Source of the DNA: Amblyornis subalaris
Lineage: Eukaryota > Chordata > Aves > Passeriformes > Ptilonorhynchidae
DNA: 64,000 nt
Direction: 5' to 3'
Assembly: GCA_018881555.1 (NCBI GenBank)
Contig: JACAXG010000068.1
Location: 896,198 to 960,197, forward strand
In this document: piece by piece, positions 34,886 through 47,749 of the stretch
Layout of the letters: every line of letters starts with the position of its first letter
Position numbering within the stretch: position 1 is the first letter of the stretch
Position numbers and translations under genes: made by a program
Notes under the pieces: generated by a model
Told to the model about the DNA's origin: nothing
What the model saw: the letters and a program-made list of their open reading frames with translations, nothing else
Databases searched by the model: none

Positions 34886-37054
34886 TTAACGAAGCACCAA
34901 CACCCCAAGGAAGCAGCCTGGAGCTCAGAGACTGCTCAGCTCCACAGCAGGTGAAAGCAAAGCCCATGTTTCCAAAAAAAAAAGCCCCAAACCAACCTCC
35001 TGTCATTCAAATGGTATTTGAAAGTGAATGAGATGCCAACCAACCAACTCCCCGTCAGGATTCAAAGAACAGTGTATCCAAACCTCAGGGCTGTGGCCAA
35101 GAATGTATTTGCAATGCAGGAACACTACAGCAGCAGCAGCAGAAGCCGTTTGCAAGAGTAAATGAGGTTATTTTGGCAGCAGAGCGGATGTAGCAAACAA
35201 GCCACTTTAACTGAATATGGTAAACAGAGATGGAGTGATTATAGGAAGAATGAATGTAATCGGGTTCCGAGTTGCTCTGAATTGCCTCAACTGACCACAA
35301 TATCTGATAAAACCAATGGAAAAAGTTCTGGTTTCCTCTTGCATATAATTGATTATCTTACTGAGATCTACTGGTTTATACACACACACACACTCACAGC
35401 CCTCTGAAATTCAGTTACTTGGCGATGCTGCCAGAAATAACCCAGAGCAGGAGCAGTTAGCTGGTATTTATTTTTGTCTGGGGTCACAAACTCCAGAAGT
35501 GAGAGAGGATGCAAAGCCCTCTCCCAAAATAAGCACCTGGGAGGTTTGCTTTGAGTAGCTGAGGTGTAACTGCTCCGAGGCAACACCACTCCTGAGTCGC
35601 TTCTAAGACAGGGAGGGAATAATCCCTGGAGGGGGNAACATGCTGCGTGCCATTCATCAGATCTACCTCAGGGCTCTCTTCCTTGACAAAGAAATGCTGG
35701 CTTTGATTTATAAAAAAAGATGGAAACGTGCCTGTGGAATTCCCCCAGTGCCATGAGCGGGCAAATAAAGATGATGGCGCACAGAAGGGAACAGCCCCGT
35801 GCCTGGAGAGGGATATGGGGTACAGCCAGGGCGAGCAGTGATTTGGGATGGAGAGGCGACAGGAGGAATGGGCCACGCTCTGTCCTGCCTGTTGGATTCC
35901 TCTCACACAGCTGCCTCGGGCCAGAGGAGTTTTGCAAAGCCCAGTTTGGATTTTTGCACCATCCCGTGGCTGCTACCACGTCCTGCCCCAGCCACACACG
36001 GCGTCTCTTCACCTCGGCTTCTGCCAGAAGTTGTCAAAGAACAAAAACCAAACAAAATCAAGCGAAGGAAAACCCAAGGGGACCTGAAAAGCTCTTCTTG
36101 CTGCGGTGACAGCGAATCTTGCAGCCAAAATGTGCCAAAAAGTCTGGCTGGGGCCCGGCAGGGTGCCGGGAAGCACGGCGAGCTCGCCTGCCGACGGCGG
36201 GAAGGAGCCAAATATCCACAAACAAGTTTCCTGTCTGAAATTAATTTACTTACTGAAACAGCACTCAGCAAAACCTGTGATTAATATTTTCCTCCCCAGG
36301 CTCCTAACATGACAAAACAATAATTAATGATATATGAAACTGAACCCGAGTTACAGTAAGTGTAAAAATATTATTGTTTCTTTCATCTTCCTTTCTCTTT
36401 ATCCCTCCCAGCGGTGGAAGACACTGAGTCCTGGGCTCTGCTTCCCAGGACAATGTTCTGCACCAGCAGGAACATGGGACTGATTTTTTGGCACCTGTCT
36501 CCAGCTACCTGGCACCCTGCTCGACTGAGGAAATCCAACTGGGAGCTCAGGAGGAGGGTGTAGGGAAAGGTGTAGGGGAAGCAGCATGGTGGGGAGGGAG
36601 CCTGTTCCTTTTAGTAGTGTCCATCCCTGNGGGGTAGTGATTAAATGCAATAAAACAACCAGAAGGCAGCTGGAGGATTCAACCCTAAACACCACGTGCT
36701 GTTATTTTGCCCAATGTTTTCAATACCCACCTTCCTTTAATGTGTTCCCAGCCATGGCACATCACTCCCTGGCCACGCTCGGGTCTCACGCTGCCTCCAC
36801 CCCAAAAGCACTCACGGGCCAGCAGCCAACTGAGGTTTCTAAGGGACCACTCCCAGCTGGGATAAACCAGCAGAAGAGGGTTTTAAATAACAGCTTCAGC
36901 AGCACAAAAACTCCTCTCTGGAAAGCTGAGTGGGGACATGCTGGGAGAGGGTGCCAACCCCAGGAGAAGGAGATGGCAAGGTGCCCACAGCCACTCCTGC
37001 CATGATGGATGGCAAGGCTGGAATGCTTTGTCCAAAACCCATCCTTTGTCCTTC
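34886..37054. other. Intronic unique sequence
   Basis: No gene or transposon is recognised in 2.2 kb. A short (CA)n run lies at 35380-35393. The stretch 35720-36220 keeps more CpGs and has overlapping open frames on both strands (up to 161 codons), none with a recognisable domain. Confidence 0.5.
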
Positions 37055-37230
37055 TCGAGGCAGGGACAGATTCCATTAAATCTAGTTGCTGCAAGCCCCA
37101 TCCAACCTGGCCCTGAATGCTTCCAGGGATGGGGCATCCACAGCTTCTCTGGGCAACCTGTGCCAGGGCCTCACCACACTCTGAGTTAAGAACTTCCTTA
37201 TATCTAATCTAAATCTCCCCTCTTTTAAAT
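37055..37230 (-). mobile_element. CR1 fragment, antisense
   Basis: 'aggcagggacagattccatt', 'ttgctgcaagccccatccaa', 'tgcttccagggatggggc', 'acagcttctctgggcaacct' and 'tatatctaatctaaatctcc' follow the antisense CR1 order. The extreme 3' terminus on the left is eroded. Confidence 0.88.
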
Positions 37231-37266
37231 CTAAATATCTAAATATAATATAATCTAAATATAAGG
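37190..37266. repeat. TCTAAATA-type simple repeat arising inside a CR1
   Basis: The CR1 word atatctaatctaaatctccc is followed by degenerate copies: taaatctaaatatctaaat, ataatataatctaaatata. The local repeats look like expansion of the CR1 sequence itself. Confidence 0.75.
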
Positions 37267-39853
37267 TCACCTTGAATCCTGTTTACAGAGCAAATATTTA
37301 AATAAAGCAATTACTCAAGTCTTCCAGTGGACTTTCTCAAATTTTCATTTTTGTCTGCATCTCTAAGGTGCAAATGGATTGCATTTCCACAATTAGAGAA
37401 CACTGTGAAGTTGACTAGAGCTAAAATATCATGGAAATTACACATATACTGTACACACAAGCAAATTCACACACACAGACTCAGTATTATACACTTATAT
37501 ATCTATATCCACACATAGAGATAACACCAGAGCCCCACATATACAACCCCGTGTCTGCATATGAACATTGACATTGGGAGCTCAATCTGTTCCCTTCCTG
37601 CCCTACCAGCCCAGCTGGCACAGGGCTGGGAAAGCAGGAGCTGTGGGATCAGGTGGGTGCTGCTCTGCCCCCCCAGCCCCACTTCCCCCCACTCCTCACA
37701 GCCACAGGCGCCCAACTGTAAAACCACAAACCCCAGCCCGAAGGCAGCAGAGCAGAGCCCCCTGCGTGGGAGTCAGCTCCAAAACCAGGGAAAACGGAAC
37801 CATTAGGGAAAATTAATTTGNAAGCGTCTTCCAACTCCCCTCTTTTTTTTCCTTGTAGTGGTCTGGGACAAGCACAGCCCAGATTTGACTCAGAGGAATA
37901 AAGCCTNTGCTGCTGCACGTTCAGCTCCGGGAGGGCTGTGCAGGCAGGGCACGTGTCACCGTGACGCCTCGTGCCTTCACTAATGACTCCAAGATCAATG
38001 GCANGGGAGATGAGGAAGAAAGTGATTTAATTTTCAGATCAACGGATTACACAAGTACACAAAGTACTCCCTGTCAAATAAACGTGTTACCTTGATTCCT
38101 TCCATCCTTCAGCTGAGGGAGCAGCCAAACGCTGTTGCATTGCCCGTTTTTCATTCCTGCACTCCTTCTGAGACCCTGGAACGTGAAAGGCCCCACCTGA
38201 CTTTTATTTTTATGTAGAAAAGACAAAAAGCTGATGGAATATTGCCATTCTAGCAGGGCACTTTGGTTGCCCTGATAAATAATTGCCCAGATTTGCAAAA
38301 CACTCAGAGCACAAAGAAAGACGAAGACAAAAAACTTTAAAAATCCAACCCCACAGCAATTAAATCTTGACACGCGGGTCCCAGGGAGCACAAGGAGCAA
38401 ACCTAAAAGTGAGATGGACATAGAAAAAAAGTGGAACTAGAGCAAGACTACAGTGGAGAGCTCAGGNGAAGAGCTGGGCGATGAGCTGGAGGCAGGGCTT
38501 CACTCCCTGCCCCTCACAGGACCTGCTCTAACTCACCTGCAGGATGGGGAGCAGCCGGGTGAGNAACACAGTTTCCCACCACCCTGAGCTTCTGCTCATC
38601 ATCTGAGGGCTTTTTGGAGGCCTCATCCAGGAACTGATTCAGTTGAAAACATCAGGTTCAGCACCCAACCCTGCCAGTCTGCACCGACTTCTACTCAGCA
38701 TCAGGTTAGGAGATTTGCCGAGCTTGGTAATTAAAGCCCACTTAAAAGTTTCCTCCATCCTCAAGAGCCTCATGATTTACTGTAGCTCCTACTTGAACTC
38801 ATATATGTCTTGTATTTCCAGACATTATGTAATGAGGTTTTTGTGGTCCACAGAGCTTTCTCACTGATCCTCTGTGTCTGCAGCCAACAGCAGTGACTAC
38901 ACATGCAAACATTTTGAGAAAAGTTTTCAGGATTTTACAGCAGATACTCCAAAACCTGTCACATCACACAAATCCACAAACCTTACCCCAATCTACGTTA
39001 ACATCTAGCGGCAAGCCAAGGTTGGAACGATCCAGGCACAACAGGCTGGTGCTCTGGGGGACTCCAGCGGTGTGAACTGTGTCGGCACCGTTTGTCANAC
39101 CACTCATCGCTAAATCTCACAGAGACATTGTGGTACAAACCCAGGAGGCAATGGGTTACCCAAAGTGCCTGTTGAAGGTCACAAGGAGCTGGGAAGAAGC
39201 ATTTCACAGGATTCCTCTCCAGCAGCACAGCTCNCGTGCTGGCAGGACCATCCCTTCAGTGTGGACTCACAAGGAAGAACAGGAACTCATCTATTCCACC
39301 TCCAGCTACAGCTGTTTTTTCTCAGAGAGCATCTAATACTCNAGAAAAGCCTGTAAAACTCAAAACTTTCCTCAAGTCCACCAGGTGACACCAGAGGGGA
39401 CCACAGGCACAAAAATNCGGAGGGACAATTGCAAGTATCTGTCAGTGCCAAAGGCTGGAATCCAGTTTGGCCAACCTTCCATGCACAGTGAACGCTTTGT
39501 TCCCACAGATTTCTTCACAGCCCCCTGGAAAGTGGCACCTGAAACAGGGAGATAACTGGGCTGACTTGGTCATGCTAAAATTGCACTGAACTTCTGCACT
39601 TAAATCCATGACATTGGTATCCAACANGGAACAGGCCACACAATACAACGTACAGCTTAAGCTCATTTATCTTTTTGCTAGGAATAGGAAGGATGTAGTT
39701 TTTCTAAATATTAAAAGTTTAAGCTCCACTCAGGCCAAGAAGTAGAGTTCCTAATATCTAGGAAAGTGCTTGGAATTAAAGGGCTTTCCTAAAGTATGGT
39801 CTCAACAAACTCAAAGCTCCACGCACAGAGAAGAGGAGTTAATTTACAGAATT
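37267..39853. other. Intronic unique sequence
   Basis: No gene is supported. The minus strand at 38530-38640 has a charged open stretch reading FLDEASKKPSDDEQ next to a CAG-GTGAGT junction, but its length is within chance and it is not recognised. An AT-rich run with cacacacag words lies at 37440-37530. Confidence 0.5.
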
Positions 39854-39990
39854 ATCATAGAATGGTTTGGGCTGAAAGGGACTTTAAATATTTTATTCCA
39901 CTCCCCTGCCATGGGCAGGGACACTTTCCACTAGACCAGGTTGCTCCAAGCCCTGTCCAGCCTGGCCTTGAACACTTCCAAGGATGGAAC
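39854..39990 (-). mobile_element. CR1 3' fragment, antisense
   Basis: 'tcatagaatggtttgggctg', 'aaagggactttaaatat', 'ctgccatgggcagggacac' and 'actagaccaggttgctcc' identify the element. It fades after 'cttccaaggatgg'. Confidence 0.93.
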
Positions 39991-41084
39991 CAGCATTCTT
40001 GTGGAACCACCAGGCCCATCGTGCCTCACCTTGCACTGACTGCCCTCCAATGCTCCCTTTCAACTGGCTAAAGCAGCTGGAACTNTTTTTTCCCTTGTGT
40101 ATTTTTTGAAACAAAGTCTTTCACCCATCTCTCTGCTGGAGCAGTGCCCAAGCCAGTGGCCATTTGGTGACAATGGGAATGTTGTGCCTGTGCCACCCCA
40201 GCTGGGATGGCTCTAACCAGCGTGGCTGGTGTCAGGTGATAAATCAGATGCCCTTTAACTCCCCAGCTGAGCTCTGCACACACCACAGCGCTGGAAACAC
40301 AAGCTATAACCAATATTTTCACTGACAGGTGATAAATCACATGCCCTTTAACTCGTGTGCACCAGTTGCAAATTTAGTTAATTAAAAATTCATGCTGACT
40401 TCTTCCCATGTATTATTTCCTGCGTGATTTACATGAGCTGTTGTTGTTTGAACGCTTGCCGGGATTAAGGCTCTTGGAAGCCACGGGAGCACAGATCTTT
40501 GCTGCAGAGCACCACGACCTCTAGTGCTTTGCAGCCTGGAGAAATTATTGGCAGCACAAAGAGGAGCAGCAATGAAGAGGGACCAAAATGTTTTACGAAT
40601 GTTTGATGGAATGTGGGTCCCTGCCAGCACGATCGACGTGTCCGGCTTGCACGTGTAAACCCTGTGCTGCCACTGGGAGCCTTCCCTGAGAACACAAAAA
40701 AGAGCAGAAAAGTCTTTCTCAAGCCTGTAGAATTCTGCATTTTCACACATTGCTTTGCAAATTGATACAATGAGCTCCTTTTTAACTGTTTCTGGAGGTT
40801 TTTGCTCACCCCTAGGCAGCCGCTCGGAGCAGCACTGTGACACCAAGCAAGNCCCAATGCTCTCCCATGGGATCAGGGAAGGATTGCTGGCTAGTGCCCA
40901 CCATGCTGGGAGCTGGGGAGGGAGACAGCCACCCACTCCAGCCACCCTGCTTTCCACCAGAATTTGTTATTCTCACTTTGGCAAATAAAACCAACTCTCA
41001 TTTCCAACCATTTTGTCCGCATTTTCCTACGGACACTTTCGAGCTACTGATAGTATTTTCAGCTCTGCTACAGAAGGGCATTTG
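39991..41084. other. Intronic unique sequence
   Basis: No gene is supported. 'ggtgataaatca' followed by 'atgccctttaact' occurs at 40234-40260 and again at 40327-40353, an exact local reuse about 93 bases apart. The 191-codon minus-strand frame at 40382-40957 contains an N, has no domain and competes with a second overlapping frame. Confidence 0.5.
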
Positions 41085-41620
41085 TTAAAATATTCCATGA
41101 CTGCAGAAGACTCATAACAGATTCAGAAACCCAGTGATAATCATAATAATTTTTTAGCACTTGTCTGCCAGACAGAATTATCAGCAAAAGCGGGGCCCTG
41201 TTATCTGCAGGAGCGGTATATGATACGTTCATTTTCCTTCCCCCCCCCTCTACAAACTTCAATTATTAATGATGGAAATTTTTCCTGGCCTATTCTTCCC
41301 TTGGTGGGAAAAACAGCCATTACTGACATTCGCCGATTTAAATCTAATCCTCCTCATCTGCATATAGACGAGGCTCTGTTTGACTCTGCCTATTGATCCA
41401 GCCAGGAAAAGCCACTCCATAACTTCATCTGGTGTCAAACGGCGACGTGTCCTGTAGGAAATCGGCGCTGTAGATCTCCCCGCTATAAATATGTCACCAG
41501 AATTAACTGGAAGCGCTAATAGGTCGCTCGATGAGCTCCACGGTGCACACAGGGCACACCGAGGCTGCTGTCTCGCTACTTGTGATTGATGACACCAAAA
41601 ATGAGCCAGCACAGAGGGTT
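41085..41620. promoter_or_regulatory. Repeat-free, CpG-retaining block, strong candidate conserved noncoding element
   Basis: This block mixes AT-rich factor-like sites (gataatcataataatttttt, ttcaattattaatgatgg, gatttaaatctaatcctcc, ctgcatatagacg) with many CpGs (caaacggcgacgtgtcc, atcggcgctg, ataggtcgctcgatgag), and has no transposon. CpGs normally decay in bird introns, so their retention together with homeodomain, OTX-like (taatcc) and POU-like words suggests selection. Open frames here are not recognisable proteins. Function and conservation remain inferred. Confidence 0.4.
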
Positions 41621-42062
41621 GCCAGCCAGCCCNGGGACGGGGGACTCGCTGACACGCTTTGTTCTCCGCGCGTGCTGGGTCCCAGCCCAGCCCTGTCACT
41701 CCTGAAACGTTTAACACACTTTACACGGAAAAAAAAAATAAAATAATTCCTGCTACAAGCGTAAAACAATAGAAAATAAGTAGGATCTCTTCCAGCTCTT
41801 CCTTCCTGCAGTTTGTCCCGCTGCGGCACTGCCTTTGGCGAGCAAATAGAGCCAAGAGAGAAATCCTGGTGTTTGGTTGCAGGCAAAGAACCCCGTGGAG
41901 GATGGCATCAGGTCCTGGAAATGCAGCTCAACACGCTCTGGAGATCAAAGCAATCCCAGCTTGCTCCCTCTGAGCTGTTTCTGCACACCATGTCCCAGCC
42001 AAGACACCCTGACCCAGGAAAAAGCCTTCTGTGTTTAGCTGTGCCACTTCGTCAAATTTATT
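41621..42062. other. Intronic unique sequence
   Basis: An A-run lies at 41729-41738. No gene or element is recognised. Confidence 0.55.
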
Positions 42063-42180
42063 GCAGAATTGTGGAACGGTTTGGGCGGAAGGGACCTCAA
42101 AGCTCATCTCGTTCCACCCCTTGCCATGGGCAGGGACACCTTGCACTAGACCAGGTTGCTCCAAGCCACACTGGCCTTCC
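42063..42180 (-). mobile_element. CR1 3' fragment, antisense
   Basis: 'gcagaattgtggaacgg', 'tttgggcggaagggacctc', 'ttgccatgggcagggacacc', 'ttgcactagaccaggttgc' and 'tccaagcc' give the identity. It is truncated shortly after. Confidence 0.92.
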
Positions 42181-43112
42181 CTGGGTTCAAACCACCACGC
42201 CAGGGATGGACAAGGATGGACCATGAGCCCCTCAGCATCGGGATTAGTGATAGAGAGAATGAAACAGGAGTCAACTTCTGGGTGATAGCTCAGGTTGTCT
42301 TGCTCTCCCCAGCAACCTGAAAAGCAGCAGGTTTTGTCCCAAAAATGTTTACATTTCTCATGGAGGTGGAGGGCAGGACCACTGGACTCACACAGAGCTG
42401 CCAACTTCCTTTACACATGAATGGGCCTCACACATGAATAAAGCCCTGGAAAAGCATCTGACCCAGCCCTGATCAACTGCCACCCCTGTGCATGTGGAGC
42501 AGCCTGGAATGTTCTCCCCATCCAGCTACAGCTTTGTTCTCTGTCCAAGAGGCAACTCAGACCAAATTGTCCTTATTTTCCTGCGTGAAAGGAGCCGAGA
42601 CAGTGCCACTTGGTGTGTCCCCAAGGATGCAGGAGGCAAGGCTGTTTCACAAAGGCACACATGATCCCACATGTCCTGGTGGAGTTGTGAGTCTGATCCA
42701 CCTCCAATTATCTTCACAAAACTCAAAACCAACCAAAAAACCTCAGAGAGTCCATGGGACTGCTGTGTCCAAAGGCAGTGAGATGCTTGCAGCACTCCTG
42801 GATGAGCAGGGCTCCTTTCCAGAGTTGTTTTTATGGCTATAAATTATTGATGCTGGGTGCCTGCAAAATGGTGACGCTGAATGAGTCACTCCAGCCAACT
42901 GAGTGCAAAGTTGTCTTCAGAGGGGACCNTTCAGGATTTTTTCAGCTCATGGGCTGAACCTCCTTGTGAAAAGTAAACAAATCCAAAGAGATGCAAGAAA
43001 CATCAGAGGACAAAATTTGTTCAGATTTAAAACCTGATCTGAAACAGTTGGATGGAGCAGTGAGAAAATCAGAACAGAATCCAGACTTGAATTTACTGGA
43101 ATCTCACCCATT
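42181..43112. other. Intronic unique sequence
   Basis: No gene, array or transposon is recognised. Confidence 0.55.
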
Positions 43113-43350
43113 TTCATAGAATCACAGAATGGTTTGGGTTGAAAGGGACATTAAAGCTCATTTCATTCCACTCCCCTGCCATGGGCAGGGACACCTTCCA
43201 CTAGACCAAGTTGCTCCAAGCCCCNTCCAACCTGGCTCTGAACAATTCCAGGGACGAAGCATCCCCAGCTGCTGCAGGCAGCCTGTGCCAGGACTAACAT
43301 CTAATCTAAATCTCTCCTCTTCCAGTTTAAAACCTCTCCCCCAGCTCTNC
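43113..43350 (-). mobile_element. CR1 copy, antisense, about 240 bp
   Basis: It begins with the full signature 'ttcatagaatcacagaatgg' and 'tttgggttgaaagggac', then 'ctgccatgggcagggacacc', 'ggcagcctgtgccagg', 'catctaatctaaatctctcc' and 'agtttaaaacctctccccc'. The terminus is well preserved, so it is one of the younger copies. Confidence 0.95.
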
Positions 43351-43599
43351 TCTGGCAATCCATCATCCCTAATGCGAGGGGCGTGGGTTATCCCGGGCGC
43401 TGCCGCTGCGGAGCCGCGCTGCAGTTCATGTGGGAGCCAGGTGTTCCCTAATCCCCCACCACAGAGAATATTGTAATTGTGAGCACTGTAACGAGCACGA
43501 GAGCTTCCACCAGGCAGAGAACATTACCAGCCTCACCTCAAGCAGGGGGAGCAGGCAGCGTTTCCAAACAGCAACTGGATTCGTCCTCATTATTTACCT
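43351..43599. other. GC-richer spacer
   Basis: Short GC- and CpG-richer stretch (gggcgctgccgctgcggagc near 43397). No gene is recognised. Confidence 0.5.
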
Positions 43600-43920
43600 G
43601 AACAGATGTTCGCTGTGATACTTCCCGAATCCTGGAGCTGGATATTTGTCAGCTTTAATGGGATTTCCAGGAGCTAGTTTGCTTTAGGAGCTCGTTTCCT
43701 CATTCAAATGGTAACCATCGCCGTTTTCTGCTGTGTGCCGCCTCTGGTTCATGATTATCTTCCTGGGTTTTCACTTTTCCCCGGGTCACTGAGTGCGGAT
43801 CCATTCTAATTACTGTCATTTTAGCTTTTGTGCTGCGCGCCGTCACACCAGGATCCCGGCTGCATAAATAAGTAATGCAGGTGCTCTTTGTGGGCTTTGC
43901 TAGCCCTGCACATCGTGTCT
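43600..43920. promoter_or_regulatory. Repeat-free, CpG-retaining block, candidate conserved noncoding element
   Basis: The block holds ccattctaattactgtcatt (homeodomain core), caaatggtaaccatcgccg, ttgtgctgcgcgccgtcac and gcataaataagtaatgcagg, with no CR1. As with the 41.1-41.6 kb block, retained CpGs alongside AT-rich sites suggest constraint. This is a judgement from composition. Confidence 0.35.
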
Positions 43921-46103
43921 CATCGAGCCACGAGCTCACCTGAGGCCCAGGCCGGGGAGGAGCCCACCACGCTCGCCAGCACTGGGCTTCCCCTCGCTGG
44001 TTTTTAGCTTTATTTCATTCATCTCTGCTCAGACACAGGGATGCCCTCCCTGCACTGCCATTCCTCGGGGTGGATGCTGATCTGCCTGCCCGAGGGGATG
44101 CAGTTATCCCAACACAGCTCGCAGGGCAGCAATCGCTCCCAAGGTTTGTTAAATTAACAGGATCATGGCAAACGCGTCATGCCTCGTGGAAAGGCTTAAA
44201 TCAACACCGAAACGCTGCCCAGCTCGGGGGCTGCTGCCTTCTGAGTCCCACGCTGGCCCAGAGCCACATGCCACACACAGAAGCATCAAAGCTCATCGTC
44301 TTTGAACCCTCAAACCCTCTCTGTTTGGGAAGTCACTGCCCTTCCCCGCCAGATCTCACACTGCGCTCTTCGATCGGAAGAGGAAGGTGGTTACAGGACG
44401 TGATAGAAGCGCAGGATAAAGATCTGCAAGTGATGACTTCAAGTGGTTGGGGTGTGTGGTGGCCAAAACAATGAAGGTGCTGCACCCTGGCCCCTCTTGC
44501 TGGGTGCATCCTTCCCACTGAGAGAGAGAGAACATAAGAACATAACCACACGGTGACAACGTGGTTCTGCACCACGAGCTGCAGGGGCACAGCGCTTGTG
44601 CCAGGGCTCTCACCTCAACACCCCAGCAGGGTACAGGGAACCACAATGTGCCCCAAGAACAGGGGAAGGACCAGCAGAGGTGGCTTTGAACGAGGAGGAT
44701 GAGTTGTTTGTGAGTGAAGGATCACAGCTGTGTCAGCCACACACAGATCTCAGTGGCTGTGAGGGAGGTGGGACCTACCACAGGTAGGATGGTCAAATAT
44801 TTGGTGAGCAAGACAAGGATGGGCATGCACATAATGTCATGGCCTTATTACTGCTAAATTTCCTTATTTTTTTCCTGTAATTAACAGTATTTCCATGAAG
44901 AGAAATTTGTGGGGCCAGCAGATGCAGCCACTGCTCCCAGGAGTGGGATGCACCAAGTGGGACCTGCCACAGCTGCCAGGGCTGACCCTCACATCCTGAG
45001 CTGGCCAGGGGGATAGCCATGACCCAGCTTGGGGCANCTGGCAGCAACACACCTCTGACCACAACAGGCAGGGCTGCAGAAGTGGTAAGTGTGCCAGAAG
45101 CCTTCAAACAAAGTTTAAAAATCACATGAAATTGCCAATTGATTTATTAATGGGACAACTATTTTCTCTTCTCTCCTTTGCAGGAAGGGACTTTGCTTCC
45201 CCCTGTCCTGGTGCAGCCCAGGGCAGCTGACAGGATGCAGAGCAAGGCTGGGGCTGCTCATTCAAGCTGGCTCCGAGGTGCTTCGTGCAAACCCTCGAAG
45301 GAACGAGCCTTGGTTTGCTCAGCTGTGCACAAGCCCCACGAAACCCAATAAATAACCTCGCCAAACTGCCAACACCCGACAGGCTGCAACTCACCGCCCA
45401 GAACCACGCCTCAAACAATGCCTCGGGGCAGTCGCTACCAGTGAAACACAACGGCATCGACACCCAGTTTGGGAACAGGCAGGAGGATCAGTGGCACAGG
45501 GACCTCATTCAGGACCCCAGACGTGGCCAGTCCCCCTGGCACACGGACCCAGGGCAGCTCAGCCCGTCCTTCAGTCGACATCTGCCCCGGGGCTGACGCA
45601 CAAGGACTCTGTGTTGCATCACGCGAGGACCGCAGCTGAAAACCTCCAAGAACAAGCTATTTTCGGAGGCCTCATAATTCACACGAATCTTATCTAAAGG
45701 GCTTTGTCTTCGTATCTTTATCAGAAATGTTCTCCCGCTTATCTGATAAGACGGAGCTGCGTTTCTCTGTGAGGAGGTGCCAGTGACGGCAGGAGCTGGC
45801 ATCAACTTGGGCGAGAGCAGAGTCAGCGGAACGCGCTGCCCGGGGGCGACCTGGCCTTGAGCACCGGGCAGGACAGAGAGGTCCCCAAGCTGTGGGGACG
45901 TGCCCACCCGCACAGGTGAGCTCCCTGCCCCTGCTCACCACCACCAAACCAACCAGCAGCTCCTCCCTGAGCCTATTTCAATGCCAGCCATGAAACCTGA
46001 GCACATCCCCTCCAGAACAACGCAGAAACCACAAGCAAGTGCTGGAAATATTAAACTAAGAGTCAGTGCTCCATCAGTTGCTGGCAATATGGTTTTAAAA
46101 TAA
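43921..46103. other. Intronic unique sequence
   Basis: No gene or transposon is recognised in 2.2 kb. A gagagagag run lies at 44521-44530. CpG content is somewhat raised around 45400-45600 and 45720-45870. Open frames of 110-134 codons occur on both strands without recognisable domains. Confidence 0.5.
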
Positions 46104-46337
46104 AAGAGGAGAGATTTAGATTAGATATAAGGAAGAAATTCTTTACTCAGAGGGTGGGGAGGCCCTGGCACAGGTGGTCCAGAGAGGCTGTGGCTGCCCC
46201 ATCCCTGGAAGTGTCCAAGGCCAGGTTGGACAGGGCTTGGAGCAACCTGGCATAGTGGAAGGTGTGGAGGCAGGGGGGGTGGCACCAGATGCTCTTTAAG
46301 GTTCCTTCCAGCCCAAGCCATTCTGTAATTCTCTGAT
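46104..46337 (+). mobile_element. CR1 3' fragment, sense
   Basis: 'agaggagagatttagattag', 'atataaggaagaaattcttt', 'actcagagggtggggaggcc', 'tccctggaagtgtccaaggc' and the end 'ggttccttccagcccaagcc' with 'attctgtaattctctgatta' form a clear CR1 3' end with little divergence. Confidence 0.95.
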
Positions 46338-47197
46338 TACCAGATTCAAAGGTTGAGACAGGACTACTTAGGCATTTTCAATCCATGGTTTATTAAGTTG
46401 GTAGTTGGGTATTGCCACTTAAAGACTGTGCAAGGTAGAGAGGACTAAAAATCAGGACAATCCNAGCTGGAATATCACTGCCCTGAGTCAGCAAAAGCTG
46501 CTAATCCCCTTCCTCAACAAGACCTAGGCTTGCAACCAGGTAAACATTTGTTGCATTTCCTTTGCTTTCAGTAAAGGGCATCACCTTGTTACCATCGCTG
46601 AATAGCAGAATATTGAAAAGAGCACTGATCTCCCATTTTCCAACCAGAGCAGATCTTGAATTTCATCTTCCTCCCTGCACCAGGATTTACTCTCAGTACC
46701 CACATGCCAGCTTAGTCAAGCAGTCANATCAGTCTAGTTTCAAGTAATCCTGCACTGCAGGATCTGCTGCAGCTGGTCACACCAATTAGTTCAACACTTT
46801 TCTTTGGAAAGAACCATTGGTAAAGCTTCAAAACAAAACCNAAACACCTCGCAGGAGAAGATGTCTGGATAATGACAATTTAACCCCTGCATTGCCTAGA
46901 ACTGCAAAGGGCTGAAACAACTCTGGGGATCAGCTCTGACAAGCCCTTGCTGGGTTTTAGCAGTCCCTGGGCAGCACAGCCCATGAGTGACAAGGAACAG
47001 GAAGCAGCAAGTCCAAAGGTACATAGAAATGGGGGGAAAAAATGTATGAACCAGAAGTGTTCACTGTAATGACCAAAACTAAACCCAATCCCATGTATCA
47101 GTTACTGGTTGTCCCTTTGAGCACAGGTATGTCCCTCTTTAGTATTAAGACTGNAAGTTTATTTAACTCTTACCAGATATTTAACCCTTGGCAGGTA
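46338..47197. other. Intronic unique sequence
   Basis: Spacer between a CR1 and the solo LTR. No gene is recognised. Confidence 0.55.
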
Positions 47198-47749
47198 TGT
47201 GGTGGCTTAACCCCAGAGAACAGCTCAGCACCANGAAGCTGNCCNGCTGCCCCTTNCCAGNGGGATGGGGAGGAGGATCAGANAGAAGTAAAACCCATGG
47301 GGTGAGATGAGAACAGTTTAATAACTGAAATAAAGCAACATTTAATAGCAATAATAATAATAATTGTAGTGAACNGGAGAGAGAAAGCAATGAAACCCAA
47401 GAAAGTCAAGTGATGCCCGATACAGTCGCTTGTCACCTGCTGACCAGTGTCCAGCCCATCCCCCAGCAGCAATTGGTCCCTCCTGGACAACTCNCTCCCA
47501 GTTTCTATACTGGTATACTGTATAGAATATCCCCCTGGCCAGTTTGGGTCTGCTGTCCCAGCCCTTCTCCCTCCTGCTCGCTGGCAGAGATTGGGAAACT
47601 GCAAAGTCCTTGATTTAGGGTAAGCAGTGCTTAGCAACAACTAAAACATCAGAGTGTTATCAACAGTACAGGCACACTAAACCCAAAACACAGCACTGTT
47701 TTGTGCTACTAAGAAGAAAATTAACTCTATCCCACTCAAAACCAGGACA
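47198..47749 (-). mobile_element. Solo LTR of an avian endogenous retrovirus
   Basis: The 552-bp unit begins TGTGGTGGCTTAACCCC and ends AAACCAGGACA on the plus strand, giving TG...CA ends. Read on the minus strand it starts TGTCCTGG, has a TATA-like region (complement of ctatactggtatactgtata, 47503-47522) and an ATTAAA poly-A-type word followed by a C/T-rich tail (complement of about 47311-47325). This arrangement is known from a widespread group of bird ERV LTRs. No gag, pol or env sequence and no second LTR flank it, so it is a solo LTR left by recombination. No clear target-site duplication remains. Nine N bases fall inside. Confidence 0.88.
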